A stretch of DNA of 60,506 nucleotides from Paenibacillus sp. Root52 (GCF_001426865.1 NZ_LMFO01000019.1:1-60506); one strand, 5' to 3'; shown: positions 15,447 through 24,603, numbered from the stretch's first letter. The notes: generated from the letters alone by a model not told the origin. Numbers and translations are program-made.

Positions 15447-17231
15447 TTAGAAATTCAAATTATAAATAGAATGCTTGATCCCGTTCCTGTCTATTGTTTT
15501 TTTTGCAATGAACCCCTTCTTGTGAAGACTCGCTGTCATTTTAGAAATTGAATCATGACCCTTCTTACCAATTTTTTGAGCGATGTACTTTTGACTTGCC
15601 CAGCAATCAGCTCCTTTCTGAGATACAATTTTGCTCAGAAAGCTGTACAATTTTAACTCCCCATCAGTAAGATCCTTCAGCATCAATTTAACCGTTGCAT
15701 TATCAAGGGTAGTAAAGCCAGAAACGGAATTAAAGAAGGGATTTAAGTAATACATATACCCTTCGCCAGCTCTACGATTCCCTCTGCGTTTAGTGACATG
15801 TCCTTTTAAAACTAACTCCTTCATATTTCGCTCCAGAGTTCTCTCGGAAATTTGAGCGTACCTTTGGATGTCCAACTTACTAAAGTTCTTGATTCCCTCC
15901 AGGCTTTCTCCAAGCTTCATAGCCAAGTAAATCCGTGTTGCACAATCAGATAGAACGCTTAGATCATCGAAAAAGTCATTCGAAATGATGAGTTTGTTTT
16001 TTTTCGTATAATTTTCAAACTCTAAATACCCATATGCACCGCGAAGCTCCTCCGTATACTTGCCATGTTTGCCCTTAAAGTCTTTTGCATATATTCTGTC
16101 TGTCTCTTTGAAAATGTGGGAGGCATCCAGACTTGGTGAGCACCTTTCTCCCCAGCAAACCATAACGTCCCTAATCGTCTGGATATTTAATCCAAGGCTG
16201 TTCCGCAAAAACGGAATGATGAACATCATCACTTTATTCCGCAACCCTTCCTGGCTTCCAGCAAGCATCTTTTGTACGGCATCAGGAAGCCGCTCGAAGT
16301 CCAGCATACTGTAAACGACTTTAAGGGTTTCGATCTTTATCTCCCCGACTGCTTCAATTTCCCGTTTATCTCTCTCCTTTTTTACTCTCTTATCCACACC
16401 GCTTAATGGTGCAGTTTGAATTGAATTTAGCTCAATCTCACTCAAAGGCTCCATCTGCTTAATCACATCAGACAGAGTATTTAGTTTCTCGAAAACCTCA
16501 GTGATGTGATATCGCTTCTCCGTCCATGATACGTCTGTCGTTGGAACAATCTCTGGTTTTGTCCCGCTGTAATATTTGCTCTTAGGATCAAGAGCCTTGC
16601 AGTTAAAGCTGTATGGCATCCTAAGGACTCTGGAACAATCTTGTATTGCCTCATCAACTTTAAAGCCCTTCGCAAGCATTAGGGTGGTAAACTTCTTGTA
16701 GATTTCCTTATCTGCCCTATGATTTAGCAGTATAAAACTTTGGTAACCGTGACCTGAAAAGATATCAAGTGTTTCAATGCCCAATTCTATTAGCCGTTGT
16801 TTTTGAGACTGAAATTCTTCTGCCGTTATGCCGTCAAAATCCATTGGCAAAATACTCGTAAACAAGGCATTTTCACTATTCACCTTTCCTTTTTCATACT
16901 TTTTCCCATCCTTCTTGAAAACTTCCAATTGATAGTCAAACGCAAAGCTCGAAAAGTATAAGTCTACTCCTTTGCCATTCATAATCTGGAGAAACTTTTT
17001 TAGTTCCGAGGTATCCTTTTCGCCGAGGTGCCATGTTCCGAAGCTCCGTAGATACTCTCTTATCGATGGATCGCGCTTGACTGGTCGAAGCTCAACTCTG
17101 CCCTCATTCCAATGCTCGTCCGCAAGTTGGGGATGTACTGCCTTCATAAAACGGATCTGTTTCTCTGCTTGCTTGTCTATCTGCCCATCCGTCAAGACTG
17201 GCACTTGGTTAAAAATCTTCATTTCTTTCAT
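15447..17231 (-). CDS. Plasmid-type Rep protein with primase-polymerase domain
   Basis: This is a 594-aa protein with ATG 17231 after a GGGGGG-rich site. The N-terminal half has marks of archaeo-eukaryotic-type primases: an acidic metal pair in ILPMDFDGI (about residue 130), SGHGYQSFILLN (about 160) and SRVLRMPYSFNCK (about 205). The C-terminal half has two winged helices (LDIQRYAQISERTLERNMKEL and KYIAQKIGKKGHDSISKM). This layout matches RepB/primase-type initiators of Firmicute plasmids and integrative elements, so it probably primes replication of the element carrying this window. A phage-type primase is an alternative. It is a single-gene unit with its own terminator and long leader. Confidence 0.7.
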   Translation of the reverse strand: MKEMKIFNQVPVLTDGQIDKQAEKQIRFMKAVHPQLADEHWNEGRVELRPVKRDPSIREYLRSFGTWHLGEKDTSELKKFLQIMNGKGVDLYFSSFAFDYQLEVFKKDGKKYEKGKVNSENALFTSILPMDFDGITAEEFQSQKQRLIELGIETLDIFSGHGYQSFILLNHRADKEIYKKFTTLMLAKGFKVDEAIQDCSRVLRMPYSFNCKALDPKSKYYSGTKPEIVPTTDVSWTEKRYHITEVFEKLNTLSDVIKQMEPLSEIELNSIQTAPLSGVDKRVKKERDKREIEAVGEIKIETLKVVYSMLDFERLPDAVQKMLAGSQEGLRNKVMMFIIPFLRNSLGLNIQTIRDVMVCWGERCSPSLDASHIFKETDRIYAKDFKGKHGKYTEELRGAYGYLEFENYTKKNKLIISNDFFDDLSVLSDCATRIYLAMKLGESLEGIKNFSKLDIQRYAQISERTLERNMKELVLKGHVTKRRGNRRAGEGYMYYLNPFFNSVSGFTTLDNATVKLMLKDLTDGELKLYSFLSKIVSQKGADCWASQKYIAQKIGKKGHDSISKMTASLHKKGFIAKKTIDRNGIKHSIYNLNF

Positions 17232-17353
17232 CGAAAATAGCCCCCCTTTGTACAGGAGGCTTCAACTGACCCATTCTCTCTTTCATCCACATTTCTATTT
17301 AACATTAAACCGTCTCAAACATTTTCAAGATTATATTTCCTGATTGAGCGTAG

Positions 17354-17437
17354 TATAATTATTTCATAAGTGAACGAAGAGAGTGCTTGCGTGGACACAA
17401 CTTTGGCGGGAGTGTTGAAAGCCTCTCTTTTTTTGTT
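17354..17437 (+). ncRNA. Candidate countertranscribed RNA over the Rep leader
   Basis: A perfect TATAAT at 17354-17359 on the plus strand precedes a compact hairpin (AGAGAG with CTCTCT, inner GCTT/AAGC and ACAC/GTGT pairing) that ends in seven T at about 17437. The transcript would be antisense to the leader of the Rep gene, which is the arrangement of copy-number control RNAs. The -35 element is weak. Confidence 0.45.
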
Positions 17438-17511
17438 TTTTATGTTGTAGTCGAGGGCAACTGATTTGATAACTATTAATGCCTACAAGCAAGTCTGACC
17501 ATTAATCAATT

Positions 17512-17727
17512 TTAAGATGCTTGGTTAGCTTCGATCTTCATGAACCGTTTCAGCTCCACAATGTAGTACCAACCCGTAATCGCCATATCCTCTCTCAAAT
17601 CAGTCTCGTCAACCATCAGCTCATTCGCCAATTGGTTAAGCTCCCGATATTCCTCTTTCTTCAGCTCTTCGTTTAAAAATTTCGCACGATCGTTTGCCGA
17701 TAATTGATAGATTTGATGCCCATACAT
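17512..17727 (-). CDS. Hypothetical 71-aa protein
   Basis: The best start is ATG 17727 (MYGHQIYQL), with AAGGGGGTG six bases upstream; a longer in-frame start at 17769 has no ribosome site. The product is helical and charged (ELKKEEYRELNQLANELM, ELKRFMKIEAN), with no membrane segment or motif I recognise. It precedes the Rep gene on the same strand, separated by the putative countertranscribed RNA region, and could be a small replication-control protein. Confidence 0.5.
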   Translation of the reverse strand: MYGHQIYQLSANDRAKFLNEELKKEEYRELNQLANELMVDETDLREDMAITGWYYIVELKRFMKIEANQAS

Positions 17728-17942
17728 ATGCAGCACCCCCTTGATTTTTTGTTTATATATTTTATGCAAAATAAAGGGGATGCAATCGAATTATGTTGCA
17801 GAAAATGCTTATAATATAGAGTTAAAAACAATAAAGGATGAGCAATTATGTGTATCAAAAACAGCAACTTTAAGGAGGATCACTAAGGCTCAAAATCGAG
17901 AAATTTCAGAAAAACATATTTTATATACGGAGGTATTTTGAA

Positions 17943-18296
17943 ATGGAAAAATTGGTAATGTATAAGGACAAATTCTTTTTTTTGCAATCAATTAATTTTG
18001 ATAAGTATGATATGGAATTTGCTATTTATAATCTTGCTAATGAGCAGATTGGGAGCACGTTTTTCGGATTTAATGAAGGCGCTAATCCTTTTGATAATGA
18101 GGTAGAAACAGATGAGTTTATGGAATGGGTACAGGACGAGTCTCACAAAATTGAGGCGGAATTCAAGTTTTTGTTTGAGTTTTTTCATCCTGTCGAGGCG
18201 GCGGACGAGCTTGGATTTTCAGCACCTGAGTTGGCAATTATGATGCAGGAAAAATGGAACATTTCATATGAGATCATGGACGCAATCCTTCCTTGA
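17943..18296 (+). CDS. Hypothetical acidic 117-aa protein
   Basis: The ATG at 17943 is preceded by ACGGAGG. The protein is strongly acidic (FNEGANPFDNEVETDEFMEWVQDE) and ends with a possible small helix-turn-helix-like segment (AADELGFSAPELAIMMQEKWNISYE). No family is recognised. It is transcribed divergently from the 71-aa gene and ends at a clear terminator, so it is a single-gene unit. Confidence 0.6.
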   Translation: MEKLVMYKDKFFFLQSINFDKYDMEFAIYNLANEQIGSTFFGFNEGANPFDNEVETDEFMEWVQDESHKIEAEFKFLFEFFHPVEAADELGFSAPELAIMMQEKWNISYEIMDAILP

Positions 18297-18327
18297 GGTA
18301 GCAAGCAATAATTTCGGCAAAGAAGAC

Positions 18328-18357
18328 TTCCTACATACATTAGGAAGTCTTTTGTTT
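18328..18357 (+). terminator. Terminator after the acidic protein gene
   Basis: AGACTTCCTA pairs with TAGGAAGTCT, followed by TTTGTTTTG, about 30 bases after the stop. Confidence 0.75.
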
Positions 18358-18411
18358 TGCCACAATTCTTCGACTCATATATGAAATTTAGCTAAACCAA
18401 CAAAACAAACA

Positions 18412-18435
18412 TTAACGAAATTGATAATTCGTTAA
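18412..18435. promoter_or_regulatory. Operator-like dyad before the HTH gene
   Basis: TTAACGAA and TTCGTTAA are perfect 8-bp arms separated by eight bases, 37 bases upstream of the start at 18472. It is a likely autoregulatory site for the downstream DNA-binding protein. Confidence 0.5.
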
Positions 18436-18471
18436 CCATGCATTAGAATAGAATGTACAAGGGAGATGTAG

Positions 18472-19236
18472 ATGATGAATAGAACGGTATATGATTACAC
18501 CCATGAGCGAATTGGTTATGGCTTCAGTGAAAAAAATCCTGTGGTGATTGAAAAAGAGACGGATTATATCCTATCCAAAGTTTTAGCCAGTTTTGCAATA
18601 TCCTTTCAGGATAAAGTTGTAGGCATCAAGGTTTCGAACGGACAATTTACATGCACGGCAGAATACCTCTTATCTCCGACTCACAAAAAAAATCTGATAA
18701 CATGGCTGGATCGAGTCTACGAAGTCAACTCACCAGTTAGTGATTTGGATTTCGGAAAATGGAAGATTGATTTTGACACTTGGTATTATGAATTAGGCGG
18801 TGTGTCTATTGAATATATCTACCATGACGACTACCTACTTGCGGCTTCGGAAGCCGCAGATCTACTGGGCATTTCAAAAGTGACGTTACGCAAGTACGTA
18901 AATCAAGGTTTAGAATGTCAGGACAACAATGGATCTCATAAAAAGATTCCTAAACATGCAGTAGAACTCATGCGTGATACCGTTTATTCCATTCGAATGC
19001 AAATGAACTATCAAACAAAAAAACGATTAGAACAAACTCCTCAAGAACGTCTACTTGAAATTAATCAAGAGCTGACTGAGTTGCAATTGCGGTATGGTAA
19101 GAAGACTTACCAAGAAGCATTTGAAGGAATAGCGGAGGGTGATTTGGATGATCCAATTGATTATTATCGTTGGGAAGCCTTGACTGAGGAGATGGATGAA
19201 ATTCTTAAAATTGCGGGGAATACTAAAGGGAATTGA
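18472..19236 (+). CDS. MerR/excisionase-type helix-turn-helix protein
   Basis: This 254-aa protein has a GGGAG site before tandem ATGs. Residues about 125-165 form an excisionase-like helix-turn-helix with a wing (LLAASEAADLLGISKVTLRKYVNQGLE, then a basic SHKKIPKHAVELM). The N-terminal 120 residues (beta-rich, LDFGKWKIDFDTWYYELGG) and the acidic helical C-terminus (ELTELQLRYGKKTYQEAF) are unrecognised. It probably binds the dyad just upstream. It ends before a very strong bidirectional terminator shared with the convergent surface-protein gene. The role may be control of the mobile element or of neighbouring surface genes. Confidence 0.65.
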   Translation: MMNRTVYDYTHERIGYGFSEKNPVVIEKETDYILSKVLASFAISFQDKVVGIKVSNGQFTCTAEYLLSPTHKKNLITWLDRVYEVNSPVSDLDFGKWKIDFDTWYYELGGVSIEYIYHDDYLLAASEAADLLGISKVTLRKYVNQGLECQDNNGSHKKIPKHAVELMRDTVYSIRMQMNYQTKKRLEQTPQERLLEINQELTELQLRYGKKTYQEAFEGIAEGDLDDPIDYYRWEALTEEMDEILKIAGNTKGN

Positions 19237-19312
19237 TGTATATTTGAATGTCGAAGTGCAGTGCTGATTGATGGCTCTTCTTTTTCTGTATTGTAAAAAT
19301 AGAAATCTTTGT

Positions 19313-19354
19313 AAAGTAAAAGAAACAAGCCATTAGGCTTGTTTCTTTTACTTT
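19313..19354. terminator. Bidirectional terminator, 19-bp perfect stem
   Basis: AAAGTAAAAGAAACAAGCC, loop ATTA, then the exact reverse complement. It serves the convergent HTH gene and 1014-aa gene. Confidence 0.85.
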
Positions 19355-19408
19355 TCTCCCTCACGTATGGCTTCAGGGGAATTTCATTAATAATTCTCCT
19401 GCGTTTTA

Positions 19409-22400
19409 TTACTGAGTTATATGGGATTTTACATCATCGGTATAGCTACCGATCAGAAAAATCGAAATATCTACAGAATCACAAAGATAAATGGACTGGT
19501 TTGGTTTGTAGGAACTCCCATAAAAGTAACGATATGTGGAAACTTTTAAATTGTATCTTCCATCCTTAGCGGAAACATTTGTGAAAACTTCACGCGTATT
19601 TTTCAATCCAAATGCATTTTTTTCAGGCATCTCATACACCTGACTAAGCGAGTCCCATGAACCTGACTGAGATGGATTCGTCAAGTTATAAGTCACGTGA
19701 TTCCCAAACTTATCGGCAAATGGCATTTGAACACTAAGAGTGGTAGGGGCTGTTACAGTTCCGCCGTACTGACGAGTTACTGTTCTAAACGAACAATCGC
19801 CAGGCCAACCTTTGGGCGAGTTACGATACGTGTTTGTATCGAACTTAACGATATATTTGATTTCAAATCCATATCCAGCTTTTACTTTCGCTTGATCTGG
19901 TCGAGCTAAGATATCAACCCAACCATCTCCACCGAGTTTATCTTTCGTCAGTTTGCTTCGGAACATTACATTGGTTATCTTGTATTCCTCGTAATAGCTT
20001 CTTGTATCAGTCCACGTATTGTCATAGGTTGTGATGCAATAACTACCCGATCCCCAACGGTTTGACCAGTAATATCGATAACCTTCACGATCATGGATAT
20101 AGTGAGTTTCTGACCAAGTATTACGGTTGTTTACGACCAAACAAGTCTCTGGGTTAGAATTCGTCATATATGCCATTACTGCACTCGTATCGATGTTATC
20201 AGCATACGGGTTCGTTGTGCTTGTAGATGTTTCAATTATCCGCCTTGGTGGTGGGTTGATCTCTACTATAAAGGCATTTGAAGTACCGTTGGATCCCGCA
20301 CTTAGCGAAACATTGGGTACAGTCCATGAGAACGGATAATCAACGTTTGCTGGAAGCGTAACGATCTCTTCCTTAACAACTCTACCATTACGATCTCGAA
20401 TTTCAATTTCAACATCTCGATCCGAGTTTTCAGGGTTAATGTTCGATGCAATAAATTCAAATGTCAGGGTCTCATTCAAAGTAGAAGATGGACCAATAAC
20501 CGATGTGGGAACAATTGTGAAATTGCTTACGCTCAGATTGTTCGTGGATCTCCATACTTTAGATGCTTTGTCGTTCGAAGGATCAGAACTTTGATTACCG
20601 AAACTTGGCGAACTATTAAACCAATGTATTTGAAAGTCCGCCTTAATGCTCGGTACAAGAGGTGTAATCGCATCTCTAATCTCGATTACTGCCGTATCCC
20701 CTTTAAAGGTTAACGCCTTCGTTGCTGAAACCTTGTCATGGTCAATATAAACGGTTCCTGTATCGTTGAGAGCGATAGAAACAGCCGCAAAAGGGTTGTT
20801 ATAATCGTTTGGATCACCAACGAGTTTGTTACCAGTGACTTTTTTCACTGTGATTCTCACACCATGAGACATTCCTGGAACAACATCATTTGTAACGTTT
20901 CCTTGATTATCAAGAAGCTCGATAGAACTTTCTACAAGTCCGATATCTTCTTCTTTAATCTTGAATCGAAGTCGCCCATCGTCGTCACCCGTGTAGATAT
21001 TGTCATTGTAGAGCTTGAATCCTGGAGAAACCTCAGCACCCAAAACAAATTGTTTTTTTACGTCAGAAGGTACTTTGAATTCCCATTGTAGAATTTCTCC
21101 AGATGAATCGTTCTTCGTTTTATCAAAGGTAACAACCTGACCTACATCGATACCGTTGATTCGAGTTGCTGGATCAGCATTCACTCCAGGAATGACATCC
21201 TCAGTTATGGCAGTATTCCATTTGCCAAGAATTAGAGAGTCTTCGTCAAAAGAAGCCATCTGAATCATTCGAACAGGTGTATACTTTGTTTTACGACCAT
21301 TAAAGTTTGCTTGAACCATGTTCTTAACTTTGGCTGTAACGACTAATGTATCGCCTACAGCAACCTCTTGGTTGTTTATTTCCCATGCTCTCGAAATGTT
21401 GTCGTTATTATTTGCATCAGCAGTCATTAAGCCAACGACTTTACCCGTTTTTTTATCCGAAATTTTAAATTCCACAACTCTCAAATTATTTCGAGGTGGG
21501 GATTTCAAAACAAAGGTCGCATAATAACCGCTTCCGTGCCATGCAGTTACAATCCCTGTTGATAGCTCAGGATTATTAAGCAGGCTAAATTTTTTTGCGT
21601 AGTAAATTGCATCTTCTCGTTCACTCTTTCCCAATCTTCTTAGATTTTCGTTCGCTGGCAAGAGATATTTTATGAACCACTGCACCTTCTGCTCAAATCC
21701 CTCGGGGTCTTCATCTGGAGAAACATCCCATGCGGATGCTGTTGTTTTAGCAGGATGCCCTTCAGTAGTCGTCCAAGGATAGTTCCACCAGCTTTTTTCG
21801 AGTGGGTTCCAGTCAGACTCCTGATCGCCTGAGGGGAAATCTGACGGAAAATATGGATTGCTTATTGGTATTCCTGCATCCGATACACCAAGGTGACGGT
21901 ACTCATAATTCGCCCCGAAATATGCACCTAATTTGCTCGTATTAACGATAGTGGTTGTCCCACTGTTGTCCCCATTATAATGGTCTCTCGTTTGATATCC
22001 TGGATCCATGCTACCGAGTTTTAGATTTTGCCAAATACCAGTTTTCCCTGGTCGCACCAGATAGGCATAATTTGTTCCCTCTCGCACCAAATTATTTTCG
22101 TAAATCAACGAATGATCGGTGTTGGAGTTTCTCATTTGTGCAGGTGTCTGCTCGGTTGGACTGTACCACAGAAACTTGTTTTTGTGATACGACTCATATA
22201 GTCTCGAAATCCCTATGGAATCATACCATTCCTTTTGCCGTGAATCATTGTAAGTAAGATACACTGGAGGCTCACTGATATCTCTGACTATCTTCCCCGT
22301 GCCATCATCCCAATGAGCCGTGACAAGATCGCCGCCGAAGGCAAATGCCCTTTCCACTACATTGGGCTGGTAAACCTGATGTAGCAAGAACCCAACGATC

Positions 22401-22453
22401 AGGCTTACCACCGCCAATCCACCAACAAATTTCATTACTTTGTATCTCTTCAT
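19409..22453 (-). CDS. Large secreted surface protein, 1014 aa
   Basis: The ATG at 22453 has AAAGGAGGT nine bases upstream. The N-terminus is a membrane anchor or signal (basic MKRYKVMK, then FVGGLAVVSLIVGFLL). The remainder is extracellular in character: rich in Thr, Ser, Asn, Tyr and Trp, beta-strand-like, with several Ig-like stretches (for example LVVTAKVKNM and EIEIRDRNGRVVKEEIVTLPANVDYPFSWTVPN) and few cysteines. No catalytic motif or sorting signal was seen. I do not recognise the family; an adhesin or matrix protein is plausible. An XRE-type operator (22494-22511) sits upstream, linking it to the protease operon at 27-31 kb. Confidence 0.65.
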   Translation of the reverse strand: MKRYKVMKFVGGLAVVSLIVGFLLHQVYQPNVVERAFAFGGDLVTAHWDDGTGKIVRDISEPPVYLTYNDSRQKEWYDSIGISRLYESYHKNKFLWYSPTEQTPAQMRNSNTDHSLIYENNLVREGTNYAYLVRPGKTGIWQNLKLGSMDPGYQTRDHYNGDNSGTTTIVNTSKLGAYFGANYEYRHLGVSDAGIPISNPYFPSDFPSGDQESDWNPLEKSWWNYPWTTTEGHPAKTTASAWDVSPDEDPEGFEQKVQWFIKYLLPANENLRRLGKSEREDAIYYAKKFSLLNNPELSTGIVTAWHGSGYYATFVLKSPPRNNLRVVEFKISDKKTGKVVGLMTADANNNDNISRAWEINNQEVAVGDTLVVTAKVKNMVQANFNGRKTKYTPVRMIQMASFDEDSLILGKWNTAITEDVIPGVNADPATRINGIDVGQVVTFDKTKNDSSGEILQWEFKVPSDVKKQFVLGAEVSPGFKLYNDNIYTGDDDGRLRFKIKEEDIGLVESSIELLDNQGNVTNDVVPGMSHGVRITVKKVTGNKLVGDPNDYNNPFAAVSIALNDTGTVYIDHDKVSATKALTFKGDTAVIEIRDAITPLVPSIKADFQIHWFNSSPSFGNQSSDPSNDKASKVWRSTNNLSVSNFTIVPTSVIGPSSTLNETLTFEFIASNINPENSDRDVEIEIRDRNGRVVKEEIVTLPANVDYPFSWTVPNVSLSAGSNGTSNAFIVEINPPPRRIIETSTSTTNPYADNIDTSAVMAYMTNSNPETCLVVNNRNTWSETHYIHDREGYRYYWSNRWGSGSYCITTYDNTWTDTRSYYEEYKITNVMFRSKLTKDKLGGDGWVDILARPDQAKVKAGYGFEIKYIVKFDTNTYRNSPKGWPGDCSFRTVTRQYGGTVTAPTTLSVQMPFADKFGNHVTYNLTNPSQSGSWDSLSQVYEMPEKNAFGLKNTREVFTNVSAKDGRYNLKVSTYRYFYGSSYKPNQSIYLCDSVDISIFLIGSYTDDVKSHITQ

Positions 22454-22493
22454 GCTTTATCGACCTCCTTTCCATTTAGTTTAGATTTTTTGA

Positions 22494-22511
22494 TTGTGTT
22501 AGAAAACACAA
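22494..22511. promoter_or_regulatory. XRE-type operator before the 1014-aa gene
   Basis: TTGTGTTAGAAAACACAA has 7-bp inverted arms identical to those of the operator at 31146-31162 next to the XRE repressor gene, with the centre one base longer. Confidence 0.55.
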
Positions 22512-22580
22512 AAACTGTTTTACCTTGCTCTACCTCTTTTACGCAACAGGTGCGAGATTCATAATTTGATACAAGAAAAA

Positions 22581-22602
22581 AAGAGACGGATGTCCGCCTC
22601 TT
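22581..22602 (-). terminator. Terminator of the stalk protein gene
   Basis: AAGAGGCGGA pairs with TCCGTCTCTT on the minus strand, followed by a T run. Confidence 0.75.
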
Positions 22603-22618
22603 CCCTCGTTAAATTTCT

Positions 22619-23530
22619 TTATTTTTTCGAGATTTTAACCGTAACACTCCGTTCATTTTCAGTGATCGTTATTTTGCGTCCGTCAAGCGTAAAAGATTTA
22701 TTGATGTATTTGGAGATATCCTTTCCGCTGTATCCATCATTCATAACCTTAAAGAGCTTATCGTATTCTTTCGGCAGATAGAAGCGGAATAGTTCGCGGC
22801 TGACATACGGTATAGTGTTGCTAACATGCTCCTGATTTTTGTCACCATACCAAGCAAGAAAATCGATATTAGCGATAGCTCCTTCCGCAAGACCCACCCT
22901 TACTTTTCCTAAACCTTCGTATGCATCCTGCCCATAGGGGTTATACCAAATTCCTCGCTGGAATCCCAACTCGTCTTCCAAGATCTTTCTGTTTGTCTGA
23001 TAGTCGCCTGTTGCTGATGATTTCATTTGCGACAAGACCCATTCTGATGGCACAGGATATGACAAATCCAGTTTCTTAGTCTCCGCACCAATCAGTTTGA
23101 TATCATAGCCAAAAACGGTCTTTGCCGCTTCCAATGGAACGTAGAGTTTTCCATCTATAATAGATGATTTTTCTCCACTCGGAACAATAACATTATTCAT
23201 CGTTTTGGTGACAAGGGGTACACTCTTTCCATTTAACTTTATAGTAGTTTTGTTTGCTGAAATCTCTATAACAGCATCCTTTTGACGGATTATAGCCGTT
23301 TGAGTATTATTGTTCCATTTAATGCTGTCTCCAGTTGCTTTGACTATCGGAGCAATAGGGACACTGAGGCTATCCCGCCCTTCATCTACTACCATTTGTT
23401 GTGTTAGAGTCGTTCCATTAGCCTCAATCGTGTATGCGTTTTTGGTCTCCGCCGCTGAACTTGTCTGTACGCTTGCCGACATTAACAGTATTGCTGATAG
23501 CAACGATGCGAAAATTTTTATTTTTTTCAT
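22619..23530 (-). CDS. Secreted stalk-domain protein with novel C-terminal domain
   Basis: The start is ATG 23530 (AAGGGGA site), giving 303 aa. A signal peptide (KIFASLLSAILLMSASVQTSSAAE) is followed by a copper-amine-oxidase N-terminal-like stalk domain. The stalk shows strand repeats such as VVDEGRDSLSVPIAPIVKATG, TQTAIIRQKDAVIEISANKT and DGKLYVPLEAAKTVFGYD. The last 130 residues (LEDELGFQRGIWYNPYGQ, IPYVSRELFRFYLPKEY, ISKYINKSFTLDGRKI) match the C-terminus of the 526-aa protein at 24784-26364. It probably sits outside the cell in the wall layer. The C-terminal domain is not known to me. Confidence 0.75.
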   Translation of the reverse strand: MKKIKIFASLLSAILLMSASVQTSSAAETKNAYTIEANGTTLTQQMVVDEGRDSLSVPIAPIVKATGDSIKWNNNTQTAIIRQKDAVIEISANKTTIKLNGKSVPLVTKTMNNVIVPSGEKSSIIDGKLYVPLEAAKTVFGYDIKLIGAETKKLDLSYPVPSEWVLSQMKSSATGDYQTNRKILEDELGFQRGIWYNPYGQDAYEGLGKVRVGLAEGAIANIDFLAWYGDKNQEHVSNTIPYVSRELFRFYLPKEYDKLFKVMNDGYSGKDISKYINKSFTLDGRKITITENERSVTVKISKK

Positions 23531-23700
23531 TTTAATCCCCTTCAATTTCTTTTTTTCTTAATTTTATACGGAATAGTCCATGCAATATATGGATTTTGTG
23601 TCGAACCTTGTTTGAGCTTCCGTTTAAGATGTTATACACCGTTTATACGCATTCATTCATACAAGTTCTGAATATATGCATAAAAGTTGTGAAGTTGTTC

Positions 23701-24111
23701 TTAACTTTTATGAAGATGCTCCCATCCACCAGTCCTCTTCCGCCAATACGCTAAAAACGAATTCAAATCCTTATCAAACTCCCTCAACGAGTAGCCCTCC
23801 ACTTGTTGATTAGCCATATTTAAGTTAATTTGCAAAAGATCGATCATCTCTTGTTTCACTGGCTTTTTTTCTCGTTCATGAAATAGAGCAGAAATTGCAG
23901 TATCAAAAATGTAGCCGATACCAAGCTCCTCTCGCATTTGGTAATAACTATAAAAAGTCTCTCTATTTTTCAGCAAATACATAGCAAAAAAGCGTCTGGC
24001 TCGATGGTTATTATTAATCTTGGCTATAATCTGGCTGAGCGGGTTTGCCTCAAATAGATGCTCCCACATTTGCTCCAGATACTCGCCGAATGCTTCTTGA
24101 TCAAATTGCAT
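23701..24111 (-). CDS. Hypothetical 136-aa protein in an AbrB/YgiT operon
   Basis: The ATG at 24111 follows AAGGGGAAGAGGAGG, 15 bases after the YgiT-type gene. The protein is helical with charged and aromatic residues (LEQMWEHLFEANPLSQII, RARRFFAMYLLKNRETFYSYYQMREELGIG). No family is recognised. As third gene of a three-gene operon behind an AbrB-like and a zinc-finger protein, it could be the toxin partner, but nothing in the sequence shows an activity. Confidence 0.6.
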   Translation of the reverse strand: MQFDQEAFGEYLEQMWEHLFEANPLSQIIAKINNNHRARRFFAMYLLKNRETFYSYYQMREELGIGYIFDTAISALFHEREKKPVKQEMIDLLQINLNMANQQVEGYSLREFDKDLNSFLAYWRKRTGGWEHLHKS

Positions 24112-24126
24112 CCTCCTCTTCCCCTT

Positions 24127-24339
24127 TCAGAACTCAAGCTCTTCAGCCCCCGACTCAACGGCTTTTCTAACTCTCTGGGCAAATCTCAAGCTATCAGAAC
24201 CCGTTGTAAATGCTTCTTGGCAATCAGCACAATAGTATGCAGGCACATTGTATATTGTAACGACTTTATCCTTTATTCGCCCTTGCTCGTTCTTATATTG
24301 CAACCGAGCCAGTCCTCCGCATACACATATCGTTTTCAT
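24127..24339 (-). CDS. YgiT-type zinc finger protein
   Basis: This 70-aa protein has C5-x-C7 near the start and C37-x2-C40 (YYCADCQEAF), the zinc-binding pattern of the N-terminal domain of MqsA (YgiT). The helix-turn-helix half of MqsA is absent. Its ATG overlaps the preceding stop as TGATG, so translation is coupled to the AbrB-like gene. MqsA-type fingers occur in toxin-antitoxin operons, so a partner role with the flanking small genes is likely. Confidence 0.75.
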   Translation of the reverse strand: MKTICVCGGLARLQYKNEQGRIKDKVVTIYNVPAYYCADCQEAFTTGSDSLRFAQRVRKAVESGAEELEF

Positions 24340-24506
24340 CAGCTATCATTCTCCGCTGTCCTGATGATTATCTTGTTATGCTCAGCAACGACTATGCAAT
24401 TGTCTCCAATAGCAATGTTCGCTTGTTTCAATGTGGCAATCGGGATAATAAATACGCACTCTTCTTCATCGGCGATGATTTTAATAAATTGTTGTTGATA
24501 GTCCAA
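24339..24506 (-). CDS. Small AbrB/MazE-like antitoxin, 55 aa
   Basis: This gene has a TTG start at 24506 with GGGAGGG six bases upstream. The product has the swapped-hairpin AbrB look: ECVFIIPIATLKQANIAIGDNCIVVAEHNKIIIR, that is strand, IP, helix, then strand-turn-strand. It ends in NDS just as the YgiT-type gene starts. AbrB/MazE domains bind DNA as dimers and serve as antitoxins. Given its size and the operon, an antitoxin-type autoregulator is the best reading. Confidence 0.65.
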   Translation of the reverse strand: MDYQQQFIKIIADEEECVFIIPIATLKQANIAIGDNCIVVAEHNKIIIRTAENDS

Positions 24507-24571
24507 TGTTTTCCCTCCCTTTCACTCATACATTTCTATAATGTTTAGATGCAAACTCTATTAAATAAATC

Positions 24572-24603
24572 AAGCGCTCAGTCGTCTTCTGACCGAGCGC
24601 TTT
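24572..24603. terminator. Hairpin before the AbrB-like operon
   Basis: AAGCGCTC and GAGCGCTT flank an inner GTC/GAC stem. The T run is short, so termination is uncertain. The rest of 24507-24783 is AT-rich with nothing clear. Confidence 0.4.
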
